From JAFGQJ01 sp964588525 (lineage in GTDB: Bacteria; Spirochaetota; Spirochaetia; SZUA-6; DRHE01), in contig CAZPQC010000001.1 of assembly GCA_964588525.1 (NCBI GenBank), positions 1 through 64,000 of the forward strand: a DNA stretch of 64,000 nt. The letters run 5' to 3'. Both the position numbers and the translations under genes were made by a program. Positions 34,857 to 42,867 of this stretch are shown piece after piece. The first letter of the stretch is position 1, and each line of letters begins with the position of its first letter. Under the pieces are notes generated by a model. It ran no database searches and was not told the DNA's origin. It saw nothing but the letters and a program-made list of their open reading frames with translations.

Positions 34857-35321
34857 TCAAGGATATCTGCCGAGGATGTCGTCGATCTTCGCAGCGTCGA
34901 GCCGGCCGTACAGGTCCTCGTCGACCATCATCACGGGAGCCTGGTCGCAGGCTCCCAGGCACGGCGCAGGCAGCAGGGTGAACCTGTTGTCCGCGGTGGT
35001 CTGTCCCATCCCTATTCCCAGCTTCGAGCGTAAATGCTCGTACAGATTTTCGTAGCCCATAATCCAGCAGCTCACCGAGTCGCAGAGCAGGATGACGTGC
35101 CTGCCGACCGGCTTTCTGTAGATCAGGTTGTAGAAGGTGGCCACCGCGTCCACTTCAGCGGCGGTCAGGGATAGGAGCTCAGCGATGTCTCCGACAGCCT
35201 CGTCGGAAACCCACCCCCGGGAACGCTGCACCGTCTTCAACGCTTCGGGCACCACGGCCCGCTTCTGGGGGTAGCGGTTGAACTGGGCCTCGATCTGCCG
35301 CCTCTCATCTTCGCTCAACAC
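34857..35321 (-). CDS. nuoE: NADH-quinone oxidoreductase subunit E ([2Fe-2S])
   Basis: 154 residues from a GTG at 35321 (GGGAGAG upstream). The thioredoxin-like fold carries the four N1a cysteines, two in LLCDSVSCW and two in APCLGACDQAP. The helical N-terminus (VVPEALKTVQRSRGWVSDEA) is typical. It lies 13 nt after nuoCD. Confidence 0.95.
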   Translation of the reverse strand: MLSEDERRQIEAQFNRYPQKRAVVPEALKTVQRSRGWVSDEAVGDIAELLSLTAAEVDAVATFYNLIYRKPVGRHVILLCDSVSCWIMGYENLYEHLRSKLGIGMGQTTADNRFTLLPAPCLGACDQAPVMMVDEDLYGRLDAAKIDDILGRYP

Positions 35322-35334
35322 GTCAGCTCTCCCT

Positions 35335-37095
35335 TCACCGGTCCACGTCAGCCAGCACGAAGTCGATGCTCCCCAGGATCGCCGTCAAGTCGGGGATCAT
35401 CATGCCGCGGCACATCTGCGGCACCATCTGTATATGCGGAAAGGAGGGAGTGCGGATGCGCGTGCGATAGGAGGATGTGCTCCCGTCGCTCACCAGGTAG
35501 TAACTGTGGTTTCCTTTCGCGTCCTCGGTGCGCATCGACGCTTCCCCTGGGGGAATCACGGGTCCCCAGCTTACCGCCAGGAAATGATCGATGAGCGTCT
35601 CGATATCCTCCATTGTCCTCTCTTTCAACGGTGGAGTTGCCAGAGGGTGGAGGGATTTGTAGTCTCCTTCGGGCATGCGTGACAGACATTGCTCGACAAT
35701 TCTCAGGCTCTGTTCGATCTCCTCCAGATGCACCACCGCCCGGTCGAAGCAGTCGCCGCGGCTTCCCACGGGAACGTCGAAATCGAACTGGTCGTAGCCT
35801 CCGTAGCTTCTGCCTTTGCGGAAATCCCAGGCCAGGCCGCCGGCCCGCAGCATGGGACCGGTGGCCCCCCACTCTACGGCCTGCTCCGGACCCACTACGC
35901 CGACGCCCACGGTTCTCGCCTTGAAGATTCTGTTGCGTATCACCATACGATCGAAATCGCGCAGGCTTCGCCGCATGTGCCGTAGAAAGCCGCCGACCAG
36001 CTCCTCCCACCCCTGAGGAAGGTCCTGGGCCACACCCCCGATACGAAACCAGCTCGGATGCATCCGTCCGCCGGTAATCGCCTCGATGATGTCGAAGGCC
36101 CGCTCGCGATCGTTGAAGGCGTAGAACACCGGAGACATGGCACCCACGTCCTGGGCGAACGTGCCCAGATAGACGAGATGGCTGATGACGCGGAAAATCT
36201 CCGCCAGCATGATGCGGATCACCCGGGCCCGCTCCGGCACCTCGATACCGGCCAGCATCTCCACCGCCATCACGTAGGGGAAGTTGTTCATCACCCCGCT
36301 CAAGTAATCGATACGGTCCGTAAATGGGATGAAGGTGTGCCAGCTCTGCCGCTCCGCCATTTTCTCCGCACCACGGTGGTGATAGCCGATATCACAGACC
36401 AGGTCGGAGATCTCCTCGCCGTTCATGCGCACGATCACGCGCAGCGGACCATGAGTGCCCGGGTGCTGAGGTCCGAGATTTACATACAGCGTGTCCGCAT
36501 CCTCCTGCATCGGCGACATGCCCCACTCCTCCGGCCGAAATCGCAGCTGCTCATCGAAGCTTTCCGCTTCTTCCTCGGTCATCTGGAACATCCCCATCTC
36601 CGTGGCTCGCGCGGGGTGTTCCTTGCGCAGGGGATGGCCCTCCCACCACGGCGGCATGAGGATGCGCCGGAGATTTGGGTGGCCGTCCACACCGATGCCG
36701 TACATGTCCCACAGCTCCCGCTCGTACCAGTCCGCCGACGGCCAGATGCCGGTGATCGTAGGCAGCTGCGGGTAATCGTCCTCCAGGGCGACCTTCAGCC
36801 TTATATCCTCCGCTCGATCGAAGGAGAACAGCTGGTACACCGCCGTGAACCGGCTTGCCGGCTGCCCGGCCCGATGCACCCTCTCCCGCTCGTCGATCGC
36901 GGTGAGGTCGTAGAGCATGAGGTAAGGCCGGTCCACTTTGTATTTCAGAAACTCAAGCGCCTGCCTCAGCTGCCCGACGGCAACCCAGCAAGTAGGAATG
37001 CCGTCGCCGGTCTCCTGGGTGACCACCGACTCCGGTCCGAGGTGTTGCCTTAGTGCAACGGCAGCCTCAGCCTCACGATCCGCCATCTCGTTCAT
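35335..37095 (-). CDS. nuoCD: NADH-quinone oxidoreductase fused subunit C/D
   Basis: 586 residues. Residues 1-~185 are the NuoC (30 kDa) domain, with RELWDMYGIGVDGHPNLRRI and HPLRKEHP. Residues ~200-586 are the NuoD (49 kDa) domain, with NLGPQHPGTHGPLRVIVRMNGE and GYHHRGAEKMAERQSWHTFI, which form the quinone headgroup site next to NuoB. The C-D fusion is seen in some phyla and absent in others, so it is a useful taxonomic character. The start ATG overlaps the nuoB stop (ATGA). Confidence 0.95.
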   Translation of the reverse strand: MNEMADREAEAAVALRQHLGPESVVTQETGDGIPTCWVAVGQLRQALEFLKYKVDRPYLMLYDLTAIDERERVHRAGQPASRFTAVYQLFSFDRAEDIRLKVALEDDYPQLPTITGIWPSADWYERELWDMYGIGVDGHPNLRRILMPPWWEGHPLRKEHPARATEMGMFQMTEEEAESFDEQLRFRPEEWGMSPMQEDADTLYVNLGPQHPGTHGPLRVIVRMNGEEISDLVCDIGYHHRGAEKMAERQSWHTFIPFTDRIDYLSGVMNNFPYVMAVEMLAGIEVPERARVIRIMLAEIFRVISHLVYLGTFAQDVGAMSPVFYAFNDRERAFDIIEAITGGRMHPSWFRIGGVAQDLPQGWEELVGGFLRHMRRSLRDFDRMVIRNRIFKARTVGVGVVGPEQAVEWGATGPMLRAGGLAWDFRKGRSYGGYDQFDFDVPVGSRGDCFDRAVVHLEEIEQSLRIVEQCLSRMPEGDYKSLHPLATPPLKERTMEDIETLIDHFLAVSWGPVIPPGEASMRTEDAKGNHSYYLVSDGSTSSYRTRIRTPSFPHIQMVPQMCRGMMIPDLTAILGSIDFVLADVDR

Positions 37096-37745
37096 CCTTC
37101 TCCGTCCGCCGTAGCCTGCTCCGGCGGCATCAGGCTGGTTTCGCCTTCCCTCCCCGGACGCCGCTCATCCCGTGTCGACGGCAACTCCGGTCGATAGACC
37201 TCCCCCGGACCGACCAACCAGCTCAAGGGCCGCTTCTCACTGCCCACCAGGGTTGCCAGACGGGTCAGCCCATACATAAAGGCGTCCGGACTGGGAGGGC
37301 AGCCCTGCACATAGAGATCCACGGGCAGGATCTTATCCACCCCCTGGACGACACTGTAGATGTCGTACATTCCCCCGGAGTTGGCGCATGAGCCCAGGGA
37401 AACCACCCAGCGGGGTAGCATGAGTTGCTCATACATCCGCCTGACCACGGGAGCCATTTTTATGAACACGGTACCCGCGATGACCATCAGGTCCGCCTCC
37501 CTGGGGCTTCCCCGGATCACCTCGGCCCCGAAGCGGGCGATATCGAACCGACTGGTCAGGCTGGTGGCCATCTCCACGTAACAGCAGGATAAACCGAAGT
37601 TGAAGGGCCACAGCGAGTACTTTCTCCCCCAACCGAGGATCGCCTGCAAGGTAGTCAACAGGATTCCGCTTTGCCGCGGTGCTCCCGAGGGGAGTCCCCG
37701 CGTACCGATATCAGCGGCCGGAGAGGTGTATCGCCGTGAAAACAT
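37092..37745 (-). CDS. nuoB: NADH-quinone oxidoreductase subunit B (N2 cluster)
   Basis: 217 residues. Cysteines for the terminal [4Fe-4S] cluster N2 are present in LSCCYVEMA, SLGSCANSGG and VQGCPPSPDAF. N2 hands electrons to the quinone. An extra ~40-residue hydrophilic tail, rich in arginine and proline, extends past the core (after RLATLVGSEKR), longer than many NuoB proteins. It starts 15 nt after nuoA. Confidence 0.95.
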   Translation of the reverse strand: MFSRRYTSPAADIGTRGLPSGAPRQSGILLTTLQAILGWGRKYSLWPFNFGLSCCYVEMATSLTSRFDIARFGAEVIRGSPREADLMVIAGTVFIKMAPVVRRMYEQLMLPRWVVSLGSCANSGGMYDIYSVVQGVDKILPVDLYVQGCPPSPDAFMYGLTRLATLVGSEKRPLSWLVGPGEVYRPELPSTRDERRPGREGETSLMPPEQATADGEG

Positions 37746-37760
37746 GCCCGTTATTCCTTT

Positions 37761-38138
37761 CTAACGATGAGCCTCTGTTCGCTGACGGGCAGTCCGCCAG
37801 TCCAACGCCCCGCTGCGCCACAGGTAGCCGAGAAGGATGAACAGGGGCAGCACGAACAGGGTCATGCTCGCATACCCCTTCCAACCCACCTGGCGAGCTG
37901 CAACGGCCCAGGAAAAGAGAAAAATGGATTCCACATCGAAGAGGACGAACAGTACCGCCACCAGGTAGTAGCTGGCGGGAAAGCGGGCAGGCAGAGTGCC
38001 TGTTGGAGCGATCCCGGACTCGTAGGGCTGCACCGTCGCCCTTTCCCTGTGCCGTTCTCCAATGAACAGGGAAAGGAAAAGCAAGCCGGGAATTGCGATT
38101 GCCAGGATGCCGAAGTACAGCAGGAGAGGCCACAGCAT
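37761..38138 (-). CDS. nuoA: NADH-quinone oxidoreductase subunit A
   Basis: 125 residues, three helices. Typical features are PYESGIAPTG (the loop over the quinone site) and VLFVLFDVESIFLFSWAVAA with the conserved acidic residues of helix 2. It is the first gene of the 13-gene nuo operon, with a good AAAGGAG site and a -10-like element upstream. Confidence 0.94.
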   Translation of the reverse strand: MLWPLLLYFGILAIAIPGLLFLSLFIGERHRERATVQPYESGIAPTGTLPARFPASYYLVAVLFVLFDVESIFLFSWAVAARQVGWKGYASMTLFVLPLFILLGYLWRSGALDWRTARQRTEAHR

Positions 38139-38390
38139 TTTACTCTACTCCTTTCGCACTCCTATTATAACCCAAGTAGACGCCGCGCGTGTACAATACG
38201 CCGCTGTTTCTTGATGAGAACGGCCTCCGTAAACTCTGATACGCCGGTTTTTGGCGGCAGCCGTCTTGAACCCGCCGTGCCCTCCCCGCCGGCGACACTC
38301 TGCCCTGTCAGCGTACAGCCGGGAAGTCCGGCCAGCCATAAACCAAACCGTCTATATTCGTTGTTTATTCGGGTTAGAAAAGCCGCCGCA
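38139..38390 (-). promoter_or_regulatory. nuo operon leader and probable promoter
   Basis: A perfect -10 box, TATAAT on the minus strand, lies at 38170-38165, 27 bases before the nuoA start. No good -35 stands at the usual distance (TTGTAC at 38197-38192 gives a 21-bp spacer), so an activator may be needed. The rest of the 252-bp gap to the HPF-like gene shows no gene. Confidence 0.45.
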
Positions 38391-38744
38391 TCACTGCTCC
38401 GGGTGCTTTTTCTGCTCTCCCCGCTGCTTTTCCACGAGCTCTTTGAGCTGCCGCTCCATGGCATCGAAGGTTTCGCGGATCAGATGGGAGAGCCGTTCCG
38501 AGACGTATTCCTCCACAGGTCCCCTCTCGGCGACCAGCTCATGTCTGGGAGGCACGGTCACGTCGATCCGCACCCTGTAGGGATTGCCTCCGTCTTGATG
38601 CGCCTGCGCCTTTTCCACCACGATCCGGCAGCCATTGATGTAGCCGCAGACCCTCTCCAGCCTGTCGACTTTTTCCCGCAACAGGCGTTCCAGGTCCTCT
38701 GTTTTCTCTACTCCGCGAAATGTCAGCTCTAAAGGCAGATTCAT
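38391..38744 (-). CDS. HPF/RaiA-family ribosome-associated protein
   Basis: 117 residues from the ATG at 38744 behind GAGGAGG. The beta-alpha-beta start MNLPLELTFRGVEKTEDLER and the RIVVEKAQAHQDGGNPYRVR stretch match the sigma-54 modulation/S30EA family (PF02482), which binds the 30S decoding region and inactivates ribosomes under stress. It is the short form, without the long HPF C-terminal dimerisation domain. The helical tail (FDAMERQLKELVEKQRGEQK) is basic. It is separated from nuoA by 252 bp. Confidence 0.82.
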   Translation of the reverse strand: MNLPLELTFRGVEKTEDLERLLREKVDRLERVCGYINGCRIVVEKAQAHQDGGNPYRVRIDVTVPPRHELVAERGPVEEYVSERLSHLIRETFDAMERQLKELVEKQRGEQKKHPEQ

Positions 38745-38855
38745 GTCTCGCTCCCTCCTCAATTCAAATAGCTCTTGGTTCAACCCGGGCCTTGATCTCA
38801 CACTGCACGACAAATTCCTTGCCGTGAAACGCCGGTCTGAATTTCCGCTTCGGTC

Positions 38856-40100
38856 TCACTGACCGACCTGCTCGCGCCGGGCTCTCGAATAGGCGTCGAT
38901 AGTCACCGCAACCAGCAGTACGGCTCCGGTAATCATGAACCTCACCGAGGAGGCGAAGGCCAGCAGGTCCATGCCGTTTGCGATCGCGCCGATGATCAGG
39001 GCCCCGAGCAGGGCCGACCAGGTGCTGCCGCGCCCCCCGAAAAGGCTCGTCCCGCCGATAACGGCCGCCGCGATCGAGTTCAGCAGAACATCACCGCCGC
39101 CGGAGGACTGATTGACCGCAAACAAGCGCGACCCGGCGAGCACGCCTCCTGCGGCAGCCAGGGTGGAGCATAATGCGAATACCCAGATTCGAATGCGGTC
39201 GACATTGATGCCCGCCCGACGCGCTGCTTCTGCGCCGCCGCCGACTGCGAAGACATAGCGCCCGTATCTGGTGCGTTTTGTGAGGAAATTGAAAGCGATG
39301 ATGATCGCCAGAAGGATCACGACCGCGGTAGGAACTCCCGTCACCGGCACGTTTCCCCGAGGGTTACGATTCACGCTCATGATCGCCACCGGCCCCAGCA
39401 CCACTATGGCTATCACGATGCCCCGTAGTATCACGGCGAGTACGGATTGCGAGTGCAGACCTTGTCGGGACTTGCGCATCTGCAACCCGGCGCTGGCCAG
39501 CAAGAAGATCAGGACGGCTGCCGCCCCAATTGTCCAACCCACCCAGACGGGTAGCCTCGTATTGGCCAGGCCGACGATGAACACATCGTTCAGATTGATG
39601 GTTCCTGTACTGCCTAACACCCAAAGCAGCGCCCCCTGCCAACCCAGATATCCGGCCAGGGTCACTACAAAGGATGGTACATGAAGCCTGGTGATCCACC
39701 ATCCTTGAAACAGTCCGATCAGAAAGCCTGCCAGCAGACTGAACAGCACGGCCGGGATTCCCGGAAGCCCGAGCTTTACGGAGAGGACTCCCATAAGACC
39801 GGCGCACAGACCGCTCACAGCCCCGACCGACAGGTCGATTTCACCGATCAGCAGCACGAGCACCACCCCTACCGCTATTGTACCTACCGAGGATATCTGC
39901 ACCATCAGGTTGGTGAGGTTCAATGGGGTGAGGAAGTTGGGGTTTGCGATTTGGAACACGACCGCGATCAGAACCAGTCCCAGGAGCACCGGCAGGGAGC
40001 CGATATCTCCGTGGGCTAATCTTTGCAGGAGTTGCCGCAATAACCCGCCTTCACTCCCGCCTGTCTCCAGCTCAGATCGCTCTCTCTCTTTTACATTCAT
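38856..40100 (-). CDS. xylH: Sugar ABC transporter permease, XylH type
   Basis: 414 residues, ten or more helices. Family pattern (PF02653, BPD_transp_2): LLIGEIDLSVGAVSGLCAGLM, KRTRYGRYVFAVGGGAEAARRAGI and LNSIAAAVIGGTSLFGGRGS. It forms the membrane channel for a pentose-type sugar importer. It is the last gene of the F-G-H set, 50 nt after the ATPase gene. Confidence 0.9.
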   Translation of the reverse strand: MNVKERERSELETGGSEGGLLRQLLQRLAHGDIGSLPVLLGLVLIAVVFQIANPNFLTPLNLTNLMVQISSVGTIAVGVVLVLLIGEIDLSVGAVSGLCAGLMGVLSVKLGLPGIPAVLFSLLAGFLIGLFQGWWITRLHVPSFVVTLAGYLGWQGALLWVLGSTGTINLNDVFIVGLANTRLPVWVGWTIGAAAVLIFLLASAGLQMRKSRQGLHSQSVLAVILRGIVIAIVVLGPVAIMSVNRNPRGNVPVTGVPTAVVILLAIIIAFNFLTKRTRYGRYVFAVGGGAEAARRAGINVDRIRIWVFALCSTLAAAGGVLAGSRLFAVNQSSGGGDVLLNSIAAAVIGGTSLFGGRGSTWSALLGALIIGAIANGMDLLAFASSVRFMITGAVLLVAVTIDAYSRARREQVGQ

Positions 40101-40150
40101 GATTAAACCATCCCAAGCATTAAAGTACGTCGGTCCGACTGCGGGGTTTG

Positions 40151-40951
40151 TTATCCGCTGGACCCGGTATCCGAGTCGATCTGGCCGTATTCCGCTCCGG
40201 TTATCGCCGCCACTACCTGCTCCGGGTTTGATCCGTGCGTATCGAATGTCGCCACTCGCCTACCCAAACGCAGCACAATGATCCGGTCGGAAACATCGAA
40301 TACATCGACTAGATTGTGGCTGATCACGACGATCCCCAACCCTTTTTCACGGAGCCGGACGATCAGGTCTTTAACCTGCCGGGTCTGTTCCACCCCCAGG
40401 GCGGCTGTCGGCTCGTCGAGCAGTACCACCTTGGAGTTCCACATCACCGCCCGGGCAACGGCCACCGACTGTCGCTGGCCCCCGGAGAGCGTGGCAACGC
40501 GGGAGCGGAGGGAAGGAATGGTAACGTGAAGCTCCCGCACGAACTCGGTGGATTTCCGTTCCATCGCTACCTCATCGATCACTCCCAGCACTCCGGGTAC
40601 CACGCTCCGGATCCGTTCCCTGCCGAGGTAGAGATTGGCAACCACATCCAGATTCTCACAGAGAGCCAGGTCTTGATACACCGTCTGAATTCCCAGGTTC
40701 GTCGCATCCCCCGGCGTGCTGACGGTGACCGCGCGACCTTCGAAGATGTACTGACCGCTGTCCGGCCGGTAGGTTCCGGATATGACTTTCACCAGCGTCG
40801 ATTTCCCGGCACCGTTGTCACCGACCAGGCCGATCACCTCGTCAGTGAACACCTCGAAATCGACCTTCCAGAGGGCTTGAACAGCCCCGAAACGTTTGCT
40901 GATTCCTTGAAGCTGCAGAATCGGTTGCTTTTCTTCTTTGATCCTCGCCAT
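40151..40951 (-). CDS. Sugar ABC transporter ATPase, single nucleotide-binding domain
   Basis: 266 residues with one ABC domain: Walker A GDNGAGKST near residue 45, Q-loop TVYQDLALCENL, signature LSGGQRQSVAVARAV, Walker B VVLLDEPTAAL and H-loop ISHNL. XylG and RbsA proteins normally hold two such domains in about 500 residues. A one-domain ATPase of the FrcA type would work as a homodimer with XylH. It lies between the binding-protein and permease genes and is clearly their partner. Confidence 0.88.
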   Translation of the reverse strand: MARIKEEKQPILQLQGISKRFGAVQALWKVDFEVFTDEVIGLVGDNGAGKSTLVKVISGTYRPDSGQYIFEGRAVTVSTPGDATNLGIQTVYQDLALCENLDVVANLYLGRERIRSVVPGVLGVIDEVAMERKSTEFVRELHVTIPSLRSRVATLSGGQRQSVAVARAVMWNSKVVLLDEPTAALGVEQTRQVKDLIVRLREKGLGIVVISHNLVDVFDVSDRIIVLRLGRRVATFDTHGSNPEQVVAAITGAEYGQIDSDTGSSG

Positions 40952-40974
40952 TCTCTTTATCCATTTTCATCAAG

Positions 40975-41003
40975 TGCAGCCGGGACCCGGGGTCCCGGCT
41001 GCA
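40975..41003 (-). promoter_or_regulatory. Strong hairpin between binding-protein and ATPase genes
   Basis: A 13-bp GC-rich perfect stem (40975-40987 with 40991-41003) closes a 3-base loop in the 127-bp gap between xylF and the ATPase gene. No U-tract follows on the minus strand, so it is more likely an mRNA-stabilising barrier that keeps the binding protein in excess than a full terminator. Confidence 0.65.
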
Positions 41004-41078
41004 TCTCTGCATCCGAAAAGCGGGTATTGCTGACCCGCATCCAAAGATCCTGCCCGTGTTGCCCGTGAGGAGGGATGA

Positions 41079-42191
41079 CTACTCCAACCCCGCGGCCTTG
41101 CAGGCGCCCGCGTACTCGCCGGTGCAGATCTGCTGTACCGTCCAGAAACCGTCCTTCACAACGGTACCTTTGATATTGTCCTTCGTAACGGCAATCGGGG
41201 TGAGCAGCACCGAAGGCACATCGATCTTGCCGTTTTTCACGGTCTTTCCGCCCGTCATGCTGCCGGGTACCGCTTTTTTCATGAGCAGATCATAGGCAAG
41301 CTCCGCCGCCGCTTCGGCCTCCGGCTTGATAGCCTTGTACACGGTCATGTACTGCTGACCGACGAGAATACGCTGAATTGCCGCCAGCTCGGCGTCCTGT
41401 CCGGTCACCGGAGGAATGGGATTGAGACCGGCAGCTTTCATCGCGGCTATCGCACCGCTGGCGGTCCCGTCATTGGCGCAGTACACGCCGTCCACTTTGT
41501 TGCCCAGTGCGGTAAGGGCCTGCTGCATCTCATTCTGGGCCTGATCCGGGCTCCAGTCCGGAGTATCGTACTCTTTGGCAATGACCAGCTTTCCGGATTT
41601 CACCAGTGGATCGAAAACACTATGCGCCCCCTGTTTGAACAGGCTGGCATTGTTGTCGGTCGGAGAACCGTTGATCATCACGATCACCGGTTTGGCGATC
41701 CCCATATTGTTGAGCTTGTCCACCAGGCTCGTGGCCTGCAGCTTGCCTACCTCCGTGTTGTCGAAGGAGATGTAGTAATTGACCCCACTGGAGTTCAGGA
41801 TCAGGCGGTCATAGGCGATGACCGGAACACCCTGTGCCTTGGCCTTCTCGGCGATGACCGCAGCCGCGGCCGAATCGACCGGATCCAGCACGAGAACCTG
41901 GGCTCCATTGGTCAGGGCCGCTTCCGCCTGGGAAAGCTGGGTGTTCGCATTCTGGTTGGCGTTGCTGTAGATGATCTGTACATTCGGATCCAGCTCCTTC
42001 ATCTTGGCCTCAAAATCGGGTCGATCCGCCGTCTCGTAGCGCGTGGTCTTGGTCTCCGGCAGCAGGAGCCCGATCTTGGCCGGGGCCGTACCGGTCATGG
42101 TGGTGGCTTTGGTCCCACCTGCGAATACCGCAGCAACCGACACGGTGAACATCATCAGAACGATGAGCACGGGAACATGGTTACGATTCAT
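41079..42191 (-). CDS. xylF: Periplasmic sugar-binding protein, xylose type
   Basis: 370 residues from the ATG at 42191 with TTGGAGGT nine bases upstream. Signal peptide 1-~24 ends SVAAVFAGG, a style common in spirochaetes. The mature part matches the Peripla_BP_4 fold of D-xylose/multiple-sugar binding proteins: KIGLLLPETKTTRYE, IYSNANQNANTQLSQAEAAL, VLVLDPVDSAAAA, IAYDRLI and VTGQDAELAAIQRIL. It captures sugar and delivers it to the downstream ATPase/permease. Sugar specificity (xylose, glucose or other) cannot be fixed by eye. Confidence 0.88.
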   Translation of the reverse strand: MNRNHVPVLIVLMMFTVSVAAVFAGGTKATTMTGTAPAKIGLLLPETKTTRYETADRPDFEAKMKELDPNVQIIYSNANQNANTQLSQAEAALTNGAQVLVLDPVDSAAAAVIAEKAKAQGVPVIAYDRLILNSSGVNYYISFDNTEVGKLQATSLVDKLNNMGIAKPVIVMINGSPTDNNASLFKQGAHSVFDPLVKSGKLVIAKEYDTPDWSPDQAQNEMQQALTALGNKVDGVYCANDGTASGAIAAMKAAGLNPIPPVTGQDAELAAIQRILVGQQYMTVYKAIKPEAEAAAELAYDLLMKKAVPGSMTGGKTVKNGKIDVPSVLLTPIAVTKDNIKGTVVKDGFWTVQQICTGEYAGACKAAGLE

Positions 42192-42473
42192 GGTTACCTC
42201 CAATTGGTATGAAAAATTTTGAGAACTCGGGCCAGGATCTTCAACAACTGAGGTCTTCCCCTTTCGACCTGCATCTCTGTTCCGCCGCTTGCTGATGGAT
42301 TCACCAACTTCAGGTCGTAGCGGAACGGTCCACTTTATGTTCAACCATCAGCAATCTAGCAAAATTTCGATGAATCCCTTTACCCGGGAAATAATCTGTT
42401 TGGATTAGTTTGGATTCAAATAAGGATTACGGGATATCCAAGCCGAAGAAGTTCCAACCCCCGCATCGGATCA
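42192..42473. promoter_or_regulatory. Leader of the sugar ABC operon with an inverted repeat
   Basis: No gene is seen. At 42391-42408, ATAATCTGTTTGGATTAG contains TAATC and GATTA arms around 6 bases. This is the same arm/spacer geometry as the 18-bp motif described at 44170, though only about 11 of 18 bases agree. It may be an operator for the sugar transporter, about 200 bp from the xylF start. Confidence 0.3.
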
Positions 42474-42806
42474 TTACGTTCTTGAAACTGCAGATCCCCT
42501 CGGTCTGCCACGGTCGCTCCGCTTGCCTCGCCTCCGTATGGCGGCCAGCACGATTGCGCCGCATAGATTGATGGCAAGAGCGCCGACCGGACCCAGACCG
42601 ACCGGACCATCGTTTTTGCGGAAAGCCTGGACCGTCAGCGCAATCGTAATCCCTATGAATACCGCCCCGAGAACGTTCGGATAAAAGGATTGCGCGGTTT
42701 GCGGCAGGCCGAGAAAATCCACAAGACGGGGGGAATAAGCCACCAGCACGACACCCAGCACCAGATTGACGGCAGCATCGATCAACAACAGCGCTCTTTT
42801 TTCCAT
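42474..42806 (-). CDS. Small four-helix membrane protein, unknown
   Basis: 110 residues with a GGAGGT ribosome site ahead of the ATG at 42806. Three or four hydrophobic segments (about 7-25, 40-62, 73-92) and a very basic C-terminal tail (IRRRGKRSDRGRPRG) that should stay in the cytoplasm. I do not recognise the family. It follows the NhaP-type antiporter gene by 61 bp and precedes the sugar importer, and may be co-transcribed with the antiporter. Confidence 0.6.
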   Translation of the reverse strand: MEKRALLLIDAAVNLVLGVVLVAYSPRLVDFLGLPQTAQSFYPNVLGAVFIGITIALTVQAFRKNDGPVGLGPVGALAINLCGAIVLAAIRRRGKRSDRGRPRGSAVSRT

Positions 42807-42867
42807 CCTGTACCTCCGGGTTCGTTCCCTTCCACGGTTTGAACTCTCCTGCGATCCGGGCGGCTCC

